From an uncultured Bacteroidota bacterium (GTDB lineage Bacteria > Bacteroidota > Bacteroidia > Flavobacteriales > Flavobacteriaceae), in contig CABYAF010000001.1 of the NCBI GenBank assembly GCA_902516925.1, forward strand, positions 1 to 64,000: 64,000 nt of DNA, read 5' to 3'. Below, piece by piece: positions 38,805-47,823 of this stretch; position 1 is the stretch's first letter, and every line of letters begins with the position of its first letter. Made by a program: the position numbers and the translations under genes. Below the pieces are notes generated by a model that saw only the letters and a program-made list of their open reading frames with translations, ran no database searches and was not told the DNA's origin.

Positions 38805-39131
38805 TTATTGATTTTTTTCTTTAAAATTATCAAGGGTCTCTCTTAAGTATATAGGAGTTCTATTTCGTCTAGTTATCCACTTAAGTTTTCCTTTTTCTTG
38901 ATATCTAATAAGGGTACTCTCACTTAAACCAAGATATTCTGCAGCTTGTTTTCTTGGAAGATATTTGATGTGGTCTGGGAGATTCGAGCAATCATAATTA
39001 GAAGAGGCTAGCTCAAGAAAACTTCTTTCAATTTGAATGTCTTCTTTCTTAACCCTTCTTCCCTCAAAGTAAACTGATCTGACTCCATCAGGAAAATAAA
39101 TTTGGTTTATATCAATCCACTTTTTGTGCAT
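38805..39131 (-). CDS. Small excisionase/MerR-like helix-turn-helix protein
   Basis: YLPRKQAAEYLGLSESTLIRYQEKGKLKWITRRNRTPIYLRETLDNF. Confidence 0.8.
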   Translation of the reverse strand: MHKKWIDINQIYFPDGVRSVYFEGRRVKKEDIQIERSFLELASSNYDCSNLPDHIKYLPRKQAAEYLGLSESTLIRYQEKGKLKWITRRNRTPIYLRETLDNFKEKNQ

Positions 39132-39231
39132 TATTTTTTTAGCTAGCCTATAAAGGTAAAAAAAAATACCTATTTTTATGTTTAATTATACAAATAAATC
39201 TTTGTATTTATCTATAAGCTAATTATTTACG

Positions 39232-39753
39232 ATGAAAAGACTTTTTTTTATAATTATTATCCTAGTTTCTAATTCTATTGAGGCTCAAATTGGCAGAGAA
39301 GGATACTATCGATCAAACTATGGCACTAGAAACTATAATTCTGGGCTAAATTCATTTGAATATGGAATAATTGGTTCAAACCAAGATGCAACTGGCTCAC
39401 CTACTGGATTAATATCTGCAATAATTAGAAGAATTCCCACTGCAAAAAAAATTTCAGACAGATTTGGAAATGAAAATGTGTCCCTAAGAGGAAGAAATTC
39501 TGTTCAGGCAGCTGGTGATGAAGTTCTTTGGGAAATTGATGGTGTTACTTTCCAATCTCCACCAATGTTAAGTGTAAATGATGTAGTTTACGTTGAAATT
39601 ATAAAAGGGCTTGCTGCAACTAATAAATATGGCTCGGATGGAGCAGCAGGAGTAATTATTATAAAAACAGCGGTAAACGCATCTAACTTTGATTTAATTA
39701 ATTCTCCAAAAAATCTTTGGAGAAAAGTTACAGAAAAAAAAGTTAAGAGGTAG
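39232..39753 (+). CDS. Secreted stand-alone TonB-receptor plug-like domain protein (copy 1)
   Basis: Signal peptide, then NVSLRGRNSVQAAGDEVLWEIDGVTFQSPPMLSVNDVVYVEIIKGLAATNKYGSDGAAGVIIIKT (plug motif); no beta-barrel follows. Confidence 0.8.
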   Translation: MKRLFFIIIILVSNSIEAQIGREGYYRSNYGTRNYNSGLNSFEYGIIGSNQDATGSPTGLISAIIRRIPTAKKISDRFGNENVSLRGRNSVQAAGDEVLWEIDGVTFQSPPMLSVNDVVYVEIIKGLAATNKYGSDGAAGVIIIKTAVNASNFDLINSPKNLWRKVTEKKVKR

Positions 39754-39801
39754 TTAACACAACTAGTTCAAACTTTTTTTTATTTTAGCTTTTTACTTAT
39801 T

Positions 39802-40287
39802 ATGAAAGAGAAATATTTAGTTTTACTTATACTTTTTTCTGTCTTTTCTTATTCACAAGAAGACAAAATTTTTAAGGCTCAGCAAAATGCTATTTCATCT
39901 ATGTCATTAGTTGACGCGCTTGCATCTAGATATCCAGGTGCTAGAAAATATATTGATAGAATGGGCAATAATAATATTGCATTGAGAGGTAGACAATCAT
40001 TTAAAACTGCAGGTAATCAGGTTCTTTGGGAAATTGATGGTGTGATATACAATAACCCTCCCAGCCTTTATGCAAATCAAGTAAAATATGTTGAAATTCT
40101 TAATGGTCTAGCTGCAACCAACAGATATGGAAGTGAGGGAGCTGGGGGAGTAGTGGTTGTTAAAACAAATGTAAGTGCTGAAAAATTCAATAGCAGAAAA
40201 AACCTTTGGAACAGATCACTACAAATTCCAAAAAAAAAGAAGAAGGATAAGAAAGCTAAAAAGAAAAAAAAAGATAAAAAATCTTAA
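39802..40287 (+). CDS. Secreted stand-alone TonB-receptor plug-like domain protein (copy 2) with Lys-rich tail
   Basis: NIALRGRQSFKTAGNQVLWEIDGVIYNNPPSLYANQVKYVEILNGLAATNRYGSEGAGGVVVVKT; C-terminal KKKKKDKKAKKKKKDKKS. Confidence 0.8.
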   Translation: MKEKYLVLLILFSVFSYSQEDKIFKAQQNAISSMSLVDALASRYPGARKYIDRMGNNNIALRGRQSFKTAGNQVLWEIDGVIYNNPPSLYANQVKYVEILNGLAATNRYGSEGAGGVVVVKTNVSAEKFNSRKNLWNRSLQIPKKKKKDKKAKKKKKDKKS

Positions 40288-40298
40288 AAAATTCAAAT

Positions 40299-40790
40299 TT
40301 GAAAAAGATCAATGTTTTTTCTTTGTGTTGTCTGATATTGTTTAGCCTCAACTCATGTATTACAAATAATAAAAGTGCCTCTGATTTAGATTCTTTACAG
40401 CTTAAAACTTCATTTATTGATTTATATGATAATAATTTAGATCTCTCGGAATATAAAAAAGGAAAGATTGTAATTAATTACTGGGCTACATGGTGTGCGC
40501 CATGTATAAAAGAAATGCCAAGTATGAAAAGGGCTGAGGAAATTTTAGAGGAATACGGCTATACCTTTTTATTAGTTTCTGATGAAACAATATCTAAAAT
40601 ATCTAGTTTTAAAAACGAATGGAATTTTGATTTGAATTTTTTAAAATCCACTAAATCATTTGAGTCACTCGGAGTCTATGCTATGCCTACTTCTTATATA
40701 TTTGATGCAAATGGTCAATTAATTGAAACTATTTTTGGAGCAATTGAATGGGATTCGGAAGAAATGATTAATAAACTAAAAATGTTGTAA
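40299..40790 (+). CDS. TlpA-like thioredoxin-fold lipoprotein
   Basis: INYWATWCAPCIKEMPSMKR (WCxxC), YAMPTSYIFDANG (cis-Pro), lipobox SLNSC. The track start is TTG. Confidence 0.88.
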   Translation: MKKINVFSLCCLILFSLNSCITNNKSASDLDSLQLKTSFIDLYDNNLDLSEYKKGKIVINYWATWCAPCIKEMPSMKRAEEILEEYGYTFLLVSDETISKISSFKNEWNFDLNFLKSTKSFESLGVYAMPTSYIFDANGQLIETIFGAIEWDSEEMINKLKML

Positions 40791-40791
40791 A

Positions 40792-41991
40792 ATGAAAAAC
40801 TTTGTCATTGCCTTTTCTTTATTAAGTGTTTTTTCATGTACTTCTAATGATATCATAATAGAAGAAATATCTTTTTCATATGACAACAGCAATGCGCAGC
40901 CAAGTTTAGTTTCAACTAATGGTTCATTGTCATTGACTTGGATTTCTTCTGATGAGGACATGAATGCTAGTTTAAATTTTAGACAATTCAAGGATGGAAA
41001 CTGGACTGATCCTCAAACATTCGCTGTTGGTTCTAATTGGTTTGTTAACTGGGCTGACTTTCCAACACATGCAATAAGTGGTGATCAAGTTTTAACAAGC
41101 TACCTAAAAAAATCTGCATCTGGCACATATACCTATGATGTTTTTTTAAGTCTTCATAAATTATCTGGAGAGAAGGTAAAAGAAGATTTTATATTAAATA
41201 CAGATGGCTTCAAGGCAGAACATGGTTTTGTTAGTATAGTTGCAAAAGACAATGAAGGGTTTTTTGTTACTTGGTTAGACGGTAGAAATACAGTTAAAAA
41301 GGATTCAGAAGGGAATAGTAAACCTATGACCATTCGATTTGCTGAAATTACAAATGCAGGAGATATTATAGATGAGTCTGAGTTAGATTCATCTGTTTGT
41401 GATTGTTGTCAAACATCAATGACATTCACTGATAAAGGACCCCTAGTTGTCTATAGAGACAGAAGTAAGGAAGAAGTTCGAGATATTTATGTTACAAGAA
41501 ATGTAAATGATGAATGGGAAAATCCAGTGCCAGTTAATAATGATGGATGGGTAATTTACGGGTGTCCGGTAAATGGTCCTAAAGTTGTCTCCAATTCAAA
41601 AAATCTTGCTGTAAGTTGGTTTACTGTTTTAGATGGCAATCCAACAGTCAATCTTTCCTTTTCAGAATCTTACGGATCGTCTTTTGGTGGGCCAATAAAA
41701 ATTAATGACCTCAATGCTATTGGAAGAGTAGATACTGCCTTTTTAAATGAAAAGGAGGTAATGGTTAGTTATATGGAAGGTGACGATGTTGGTACATATT
41801 TAAGAATAAAAAAAGTTTCAATAGACGGAAAAGTTTCAGAGCCAATTACAATTTCTAAAATTGATAGTGGAAGAGGGACAGGAGTGCCACAATTAGAAAT
41901 ACTAAATGACGAGATATTTATTATATGGACTGTTTTTGACGACGAAAACAATCAATTAAAGACAGTAAGAGTGAATTCTAAAAATATTTAA
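40792..41991 (+). CDS. Lipoprotein with sialidase/BNR-like beta-propeller features and a Cys cluster
   Basis: Lipobox SVFSC; repeated strands (LSLTWISSDEDMNASLNFRQFKDGNWTDP, DIYVTRNVNDEWENPVPVNND); CDCCQT and GCPVNG motifs. Confidence 0.6.
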   Translation: MKNFVIAFSLLSVFSCTSNDIIIEEISFSYDNSNAQPSLVSTNGSLSLTWISSDEDMNASLNFRQFKDGNWTDPQTFAVGSNWFVNWADFPTHAISGDQVLTSYLKKSASGTYTYDVFLSLHKLSGEKVKEDFILNTDGFKAEHGFVSIVAKDNEGFFVTWLDGRNTVKKDSEGNSKPMTIRFAEITNAGDIIDESELDSSVCDCCQTSMTFTDKGPLVVYRDRSKEEVRDIYVTRNVNDEWENPVPVNNDGWVIYGCPVNGPKVVSNSKNLAVSWFTVLDGNPTVNLSFSESYGSSFGGPIKINDLNAIGRVDTAFLNEKEVMVSYMEGDDVGTYLRIKKVSIDGKVSEPITISKIDSGRGTGVPQLEILNDEIFIIWTVFDDENNQLKTVRVNSKNI

Positions 41992-41995
41992 ATTA

Positions 41996-42856
41996 ATGAA
42001 AAGGCATTACTTCCTGTTGTCGTTAATAATATTCAGTTGTTCGAGTGGACAAGAAAAGGAAGAATATAAAAATGCTGTTATTCTTGAAACTATTGTTCTA
42101 CCAAAAATCATTAATGAAACCTCTGGTTTAGAAATTTTAAATGAAGTTTTTATAACACATAATGATTCTGGAGGAGAGCCAAGTTTATATTTTTTTAATC
42201 TAAATGGTGAGATCATAAATTCTATAAAACTCGAAGAAGAGTCTGTTTGGGAAATTTATAATAATGATTGGGAAGATATTACAGCTGATAAAGACTATAT
42301 ATTCATTGCTGACACTGGAAACAATTTTGGTAATAGAGATAATCTAAATATCATAAAATTAAGAACAAGTGATTTTAGTATTGAGGGTAAAATTGAGATT
42401 TCCTATGAAGATCAAAAAACATTTTTGCCAAGACCAAAACATAAGTACGATGCTGAAGCATTATTTTTAATTGAAGATAAAATTGCCGTTTTGTCTAAGG
42501 ACAGAAGCAATCTATTTACCGATTTATATTTAATTGATAAAGAAAGTAATTTAAAACAAGCACTTGAAAGTAAAATTACATATAATGTAAATTCTTTAAT
42601 TACTGGCGGTGATTACAATAAAGATATTAGTTTACTTGCCCTTGTTAGCTACAACTCAAATGGCAATCAATTCTTAATTCTATTCGAAGACTTTAATTTG
42701 GAAAACTTATCTGAAAAAAAATTTAGAAAATTTAAAATTCCACTAGAGAGAGCGCAAATTGAAGCAGTTAAGATAATTGATAATGATACGTTTTGGATTA
42801 CTTCAGAAGATGAGGGCATCGGAAGCCCTTACATGTACAAAATTAAAGTGGAATAA
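41996..42856 (+). CDS. Lipoprotein of unknown function, probable beta-propeller
   Basis: Lipobox IIFSC; NETSGLEILNEVFITHNDSGGEPSLYFFNLNGEII, DWEDITADKDYIFIADTGNNFGNRDNLNI. Confidence 0.6.
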   Translation: MKRHYFLLSLIIFSCSSGQEKEEYKNAVILETIVLPKIINETSGLEILNEVFITHNDSGGEPSLYFFNLNGEIINSIKLEEESVWEIYNNDWEDITADKDYIFIADTGNNFGNRDNLNIIKLRTSDFSIEGKIEISYEDQKTFLPRPKHKYDAEALFLIEDKIAVLSKDRSNLFTDLYLIDKESNLKQALESKITYNVNSLITGGDYNKDISLLALVSYNSNGNQFLILFEDFNLENLSEKKFRKFKIPLERAQIEAVKIIDNDTFWITSEDEGIGSPYMYKIKVE

Positions 42857-42940
42857 AAAACGCCCCTAACAAAACCAATTAACAAAAATTCAAATTAACC
42901 TAGCTAAAAAAGGACTAAAGATGACCTTAGGAGCGTTTTT
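42856..42940. terminator. Long-loop hairpin between convergent genes (bidirectional terminator or structured RNA candidate)
   Basis: AAAAACGCCCCTAA (42856-42869) can pair with TTAGGAGCGTTTTT (42927-42940) over 14 positions with one mismatch; 57-nt loop; T-run at the 3' end on both strands. Confidence 0.6.
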
Positions 42941-42998
42941 GAATTATTCTTTAATTTAAGATAATTCCACTTGATATTATTTTAAAGAAAAGTTAAAA

Positions 42999-43895
42999 TT
43001 AGTTAAGCCTATAACTCAAACTGATTTTTAAAAAAGGGTGCCTGATAGTTCTTTGCATTTCGGTATCCTTAGACATAGAGTTAAAAGTAGTAAGAACTTG
43101 TAGTCTATTAAATCGCTTTTGGAGTCCAACTTCTATAGTATTTCTATATTTATTTGAGGACATTATAAGCTCAGCGTTTTCATTGAACAGGCTTCCCTCT
43201 AATTTATAATCATGAAAGTAGTACTCCTGACTGGTACCAATATAAAAGGATAAATTATTATCTGATTTGTTTATAATATTGTCTGATAGACTAAACCAGC
43301 TTACCTCTCCAATTAAAAGTCCAATATTAACACCTGCCATTTGCTGGTATGTTCCTAGTTTTGAGTAAACTTCTGTTGTGATGTTTATGTTATCTTCCAC
43401 CTCAAATCCTTTGAAATAATTTGCAACTAGATTTATTTGGAGTTCCTGAGGCATCTGAGATTTCCATTCCAGATTTGGTAAATTTAAAACAAGATCATGG
43501 TATAAATTTTGCATTCCTTTAGCCAACGATGCGTTACCTGTTATTCCAAAATTTACTCCATAAGAAAAACTGGAGTAATCAGATAGCTGTTTTTGTTTTA
43601 ATCCCTCTAAAAATAAATAGCCACTGTATGGGTAATCATATTTATTTGGGTCCGTCTCATATCTACTCGATGGGGTGTAAATTAACTGTCCTAATTTAAA
43701 ATGATTAATAAAGGTTTTTTCTTCTTTAATTTTATAAGATGAGTATGAAAGAAAAATTCCACTTGAGTAATAAAAGTCTCTGTCAAAATAAAGATCATTA
43801 TCTACATCTAAACTAACCTGTTGTTGAGAATAGCTATAACTTGAAATCATTACAACTAGGATAGTCAAAAATCTAAGTGCTGTTTTTTTAGACAA
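42999..43895 (-). CDS. LpxR-like lipid A deacylase family outer-membrane protein
   Basis: VDNDLYFDRDFYYSSGIFLSYS, KLGQLIYTPSSRYETDPNKYDYPYSGYLFLEG; signal peptide; aromatic-rich beta strands. Confidence 0.75.
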   Translation of the reverse strand: MSKKTALRFLTILVVMISSYSYSQQQVSLDVDNDLYFDRDFYYSSGIFLSYSSYKIKEEKTFINHFKLGQLIYTPSSRYETDPNKYDYPYSGYLFLEGLKQKQLSDYSSFSYGVNFGITGNASLAKGMQNLYHDLVLNLPNLEWKSQMPQELQINLVANYFKGFEVEDNINITTEVYSKLGTYQQMAGVNIGLLIGEVSWFSLSDNIINKSDNNLSFYIGTSQEYYFHDYKLEGSLFNENAELIMSSNKYRNTIEVGLQKRFNRLQVLTTFNSMSKDTEMQRTIRHPFLKISLSYRLN

Positions 43896-43935
43896 TTAAA
43901 TTAATTTTACTCTAATTTAAACATTATTATTTTTT

Positions 43936-44445
43936 ATGATTAAAATTGAATTAGCTGAAATAAATGACCTTGATGATATAATGAAAATGATTCATAAGTG
44001 CGCAAATGATTTAATAAGCAAAAATATTTTTCAATGGAATGAAAAATATCCAAGCAGAGATATTTTTTTGACTGATATTAAAAAAAAGAATTTATTTGTA
44101 TTTAAAAATAAATTAGGAGTTATAGGCTGTGTAGCACTTTCTTATGATAAAGATATAGAGTACAATGATATAAAGTGGCAAACCAAAGACGATAAAAATC
44201 TATATGTTCATAGGTTAGCTGTTGATCCAAATTTTCAAAAAAAAGGGATAGGTAGATTGTTAATGGATTTTGCTGAAGGTTATGCACGAGATAATAAATC
44301 AAAGTCCGTCAGGCTTGACACATTTAGTAAAAATGAGAGAAATAATAGGTTTTATAAATCAAGAAAATATACTCAAATTGGCGATGTTTATTTTCCAAAT
44401 CAAAGCGAATTTCCTTTTCATTGCTATGAAAAGATTTTGGATTAA
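43936..44445 (+). CDS. GNAT-family N-acetyltransferase
   Basis: LYVHRLAVDPNFQKKGIGRLLMDFAEGYARDN, VRLDTFSKNERNNRFYKSRKY. Confidence 0.88.
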   Translation: MIKIELAEINDLDDIMKMIHKCANDLISKNIFQWNEKYPSRDIFLTDIKKKNLFVFKNKLGVIGCVALSYDKDIEYNDIKWQTKDDKNLYVHRLAVDPNFQKKGIGRLLMDFAEGYARDNKSKSVRLDTFSKNERNNRFYKSRKYTQIGDVYFPNQSEFPFHCYEKILD

Positions 44446-46727
44446 AAACCTAGCTCTTCAAGATCTTTTTTCTTCTTAGAGCTTTCAATATTTAAATTTT
44501 CACAATCTAATGGAATTGATACTAATTCAGGGACTGGAAAATCCTCAGATGAAATTCCTAAATCTGGGTTAAGGTAAGCTTTCTTCATGTATTGTCCCCA
44601 GATAGGGAGAGCCATAGTAGCACCCTGACCAAAAGCAATATCTTCAAAATGGATAGATCGGTCTTCACCTCCAACCCATACTCCAGTTACTAGGTTAGGA
44701 ACCATTCCCATAAACCATCCATCACTTTGATTTTGAGTAGTTCCAGTTTTTCCAGCTATGGAATTCTCAAATACGTAAGGATAGCCTGTCACTAAATTCT
44801 TATAAATATAATTTGTCTCTTCTAAGCCAGAGTGTCTTAGTCTTCCTCCTGAACCATATTTTGTTACACCTTCCATTAAATTAACTGTTACATATGCTGC
44901 TTCTTCACTCAATACATCAGTTGTGTTAGGAATTACTTCAAATAATGGAACTCCATTTTTATCTTCTATCCTTGTAATAAAAATAGGCTCAATGTATATC
45001 CCTTTATTTACAAACGTACTATATGCACCTACCATTTCATATATGCTAATATCTGGTGTTCCAAGAGCAATTGATGGTACCTCAGGCAGATAAGAATTAA
45101 TTCCCATTTTTTTCATCAAAGCAACAACGGGTTTAGGCCCAACTTGATCCATAAGTCTTGCACTTATTGTATTAATTGAGTTAGCTAATGCATTTTTTAA
45201 ATTCCGTGTCTGGCCATATTTATCGCTTGAATTCTTTGGGCACCATGCGTCCATGTTTCCATGTTTACCAGGCTCGATACAATATAATGCGTCTGGGACA
45301 GTATAACATGGAGAAAGTTTTAATTGATCAATTGCTGTTGCATATAAGAAAGGTTTAAAGGTTGAACCTATTTGTCGCCTTCCCTGTTTAACCTGGTCAT
45401 ACTGAAAATGTTTATAATTAACCCCTCCAACCCATGCTTTGACATGTCCTGTTTGTGGCTCCATTGACATCATTGAGGCTCTTAGATGAAACTTATAATA
45501 TTTAATTGAGTCTACTGGCTTCATTATTGTGTCAATTTCTCCATTCCATGAAAATATTTTCATAGGAGTTTTTACTTGAAATGTATCCCATATCTCATCT
45601 TCATCTTTGCCACTTAATTTCATCTTTCTCCATCTCTCAGATCTCATTGCTGATAATTTAATTAAGGTGTCAACTTGACCCTCTCTTAAATCTCTGAAAG
45701 GTGGTGTTGGATTTTCCTCTGATTCTTTATTTTGAGCAAAAAATTCTGATTGAAGATTCTTCATATGCTCATTTACTGATTCTTCAGCTATAGACTGAAG
45801 CCTAGAGTCAATAGTTGTGTAGATTCTTAGGCCATCTTTATAAAGGTTATATCTTGAGCCATCAGACTTTGGGTTCTCTCTTAACCACTGATTCATAAAC
45901 TCTTGAAGATATGCTCTAAAATAAGTTGCAAGTCCTTCTCGGTGTGATTCTGGTGAATAATCAATTTTTAGTGGGATTGATGATAATGAGTCCCTTTGAT
46001 CTTTTGTAATCATTTCATTTCTATACATCTGTTGAAAAACAACATTTCGTCTTTCCGTAACAAGTTCTGGTCTTCTGAGTGGATTATATAATGATGAGTT
46101 TTTTAACATTCCCACAAGGGTAGCAGCATCTTCAATAAGAAGTGAGTCAGGGGTTTTATTAAAATAAATTTTTGAAGCTGAGCGAACACCATCTGCTGTG
46201 TTGTTAAAATCATATATATTTAAGTACATAGCAATAATTTCATTCTTAGTGTATCTTTTCTCAATTTGAATAGCTAGAACCCACTCTCTTGCTTTTTGGA
46301 GAACTGCTTGGATAATACTTCTTGATCTAACCCCAACAAAAAGCTGTCTTGCAAGTTGTTGGCTAATTGTACTCGAACCACCTCTTGTATTTAGGAAAAT
46401 TATTGCTCTTAAGGTTGATCTTATGTCGATTCCTGGATGATCATAAAACCTTTCATCTTCAGTGGCAATCAAAGCATCAACTAAATTTTTAGGAAGCTCA
46501 TCATAAGTTATAGGCGTTCTGTTATCATTAAAATAGTATTTACCTAATATTTCTCCATCAGATGATATTATTTGAGTAGCAAGATTCGTGTTTGGATTTT
46601 CCAATTGTTCAAATTGAGGCATTTCTCCAAACGTTCCATTTCCTGCAAGAATAAACAACCCAAAGAAGGAGACTAAACCAATCAAAATTGAAGTCCATAA
46701 TAATCTAATAGTGATTAACCTTTTCAT
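44442..46727 (-). CDS. Class A penicillin-binding protein 1A
   Basis: ATEDERFYDHPGID, GGSSTISQQLARQLF, RQIGSTFKPFLYATAID, GKTGTTQNQSDGWFMG. Confidence 0.95.
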   Translation of the reverse strand: MKRLITIRLLWTSILIGLVSFFGLFILAGNGTFGEMPQFEQLENPNTNLATQIISSDGEILGKYYFNDNRTPITYDELPKNLVDALIATEDERFYDHPGIDIRSTLRAIIFLNTRGGSSTISQQLARQLFVGVRSRSIIQAVLQKAREWVLAIQIEKRYTKNEIIAMYLNIYDFNNTADGVRSASKIYFNKTPDSLLIEDAATLVGMLKNSSLYNPLRRPELVTERRNVVFQQMYRNEMITKDQRDSLSSIPLKIDYSPESHREGLATYFRAYLQEFMNQWLRENPKSDGSRYNLYKDGLRIYTTIDSRLQSIAEESVNEHMKNLQSEFFAQNKESEENPTPPFRDLREGQVDTLIKLSAMRSERWRKMKLSGKDEDEIWDTFQVKTPMKIFSWNGEIDTIMKPVDSIKYYKFHLRASMMSMEPQTGHVKAWVGGVNYKHFQYDQVKQGRRQIGSTFKPFLYATAIDQLKLSPCYTVPDALYCIEPGKHGNMDAWCPKNSSDKYGQTRNLKNALANSINTISARLMDQVGPKPVVALMKKMGINSYLPEVPSIALGTPDISIYEMVGAYSTFVNKGIYIEPIFITRIEDKNGVPLFEVIPNTTDVLSEEAAYVTVNLMEGVTKYGSGGRLRHSGLEETNYIYKNLVTGYPYVFENSIAGKTGTTQNQSDGWFMGMVPNLVTGVWVGGEDRSIHFEDIAFGQGATMALPIWGQYMKKAYLNPDLGISSEDFPVPELVSIPLDCENLNIESSKKKKDLEELGF

Positions 46728-46728
46728 A

Positions 46729-47763
46729 TTAGTCTATTTTATATTTGAGTTTAGCTGATCTTCCTTTTTTAAAAATCTGATTGCTGTTTCCTTTTCTTTT
46801 TCGTAGTAATTTCTTCTCATCATAAGGAAGGGCATTGATTTCCTTACATTCTTCTGAGCAACATTTATTCATCTGATTTTTGCAATCATCACACTGAATA
46901 AAAAGTAGATGACATGAATCATTCGCACAATTTACATGAGTATCACATGGGGCCCCACACTGATGACAATTTGAGACAATTTCATTTGAAACTCTTTCAC
47001 CTAATCTTTCATCAAACACAAAGTTTTTTCCAAGAAAATTATTTTCTAGCTTTTGGTCTTTAACTTGTCTAGTGTATTCTATTATTCCCCCTTCTAGTTG
47101 AAAAACATTTTCAATCCCTTTATGTTTGAGATATGCACTTGCTTTTTCACATCTAATTCCTCCTGTACAGTACATTAAATAACTTCTATCTTTTCCATTT
47201 TTATCTAGCTCTTTATCTATTACCTCCAAGGATTCTCTAAAAGTATCAACATCTGGTTTAATTGCACCCTTGAAAAATCCTATTTCACTTTCATAATGAT
47301 TTCTCATATCGATACAAATAGTATTTTTATCATTTAGCATTTCATTAAATTTTTTAGCGTCCAAATGTTCACCAATTTTTGTTACGTCAAAAGTAGAATC
47401 GTCAAGTCCATCTGCAACAATTTTATCTCTAATCTTTATAGTTAATTTTAAGAAAGATTTACTGAAATGTTCGAGAGCTACATTTAATCTAATATCTCTT
47501 AAAGGAGAAAATTCATTGACTGATATTTTAAATTTTTCAAAGTTTTCTTTAGGAACTGAGAGTTGAGCATTAATGCCTTCCTTTGCAACATAAATTCTTC
47601 CTAAAATATCCAGATTTGACCAAGACATATATAAATGATCTCGAAAGAGTGATGTGTTTCCTAATTTGAAATACTTGTAGAACGATAGTGTTATTCTCTC
47701 TTGAGAATTTTCATCAATTATTCTGGCGCGCTCTTCAGCGCTAAGTTTATTGTACAGTTGCAT
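46729..47763 (-). CDS. trhO: tRNA uridine(34) hydroxylase (rhodanese family)
   Basis: GRIYVAKEGINAQLSVP, IDMRNHYESEIGFFKGAI, YLMYCTGGIRCEKASAYLKHKG, FVFDERLGERV. Confidence 0.92.
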   Translation of the reverse strand: MQLYNKLSAEERARIIDENSQERITLSFYKYFKLGNTSLFRDHLYMSWSNLDILGRIYVAKEGINAQLSVPKENFEKFKISVNEFSPLRDIRLNVALEHFSKSFLKLTIKIRDKIVADGLDDSTFDVTKIGEHLDAKKFNEMLNDKNTICIDMRNHYESEIGFFKGAIKPDVDTFRESLEVIDKELDKNGKDRSYLMYCTGGIRCEKASAYLKHKGIENVFQLEGGIIEYTRQVKDQKLENNFLGKNFVFDERLGERVSNEIVSNCHQCGAPCDTHVNCANDSCHLLFIQCDDCKNQMNKCCSEECKEINALPYDEKKLLRKRKGNSNQIFKKGRSAKLKYKID

Positions 47764-47823
47764 GCTATACTAATATAGAATGCAAAATTACAACTTTTTA
47801 CTAACCTTATGTTTATTTATTTT

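Noticed and set aside
38805-39131. Excisionase-like HTH protein taken as evidence of a mobile element
   Set aside because: No integrase, attachment-site repeats or other mobile genes nearby; small HTH proteins of this type are common as chromosomal regulators.
40228-40290. Purine-rich Lys-tail repeat at the end of plug copy 2 considered as a non-coding repeat
   Set aside because: It is in frame with the plug ORF and reads as a Lys/Asp-rich tail ending in a normal stop; slippage-prone but coding.
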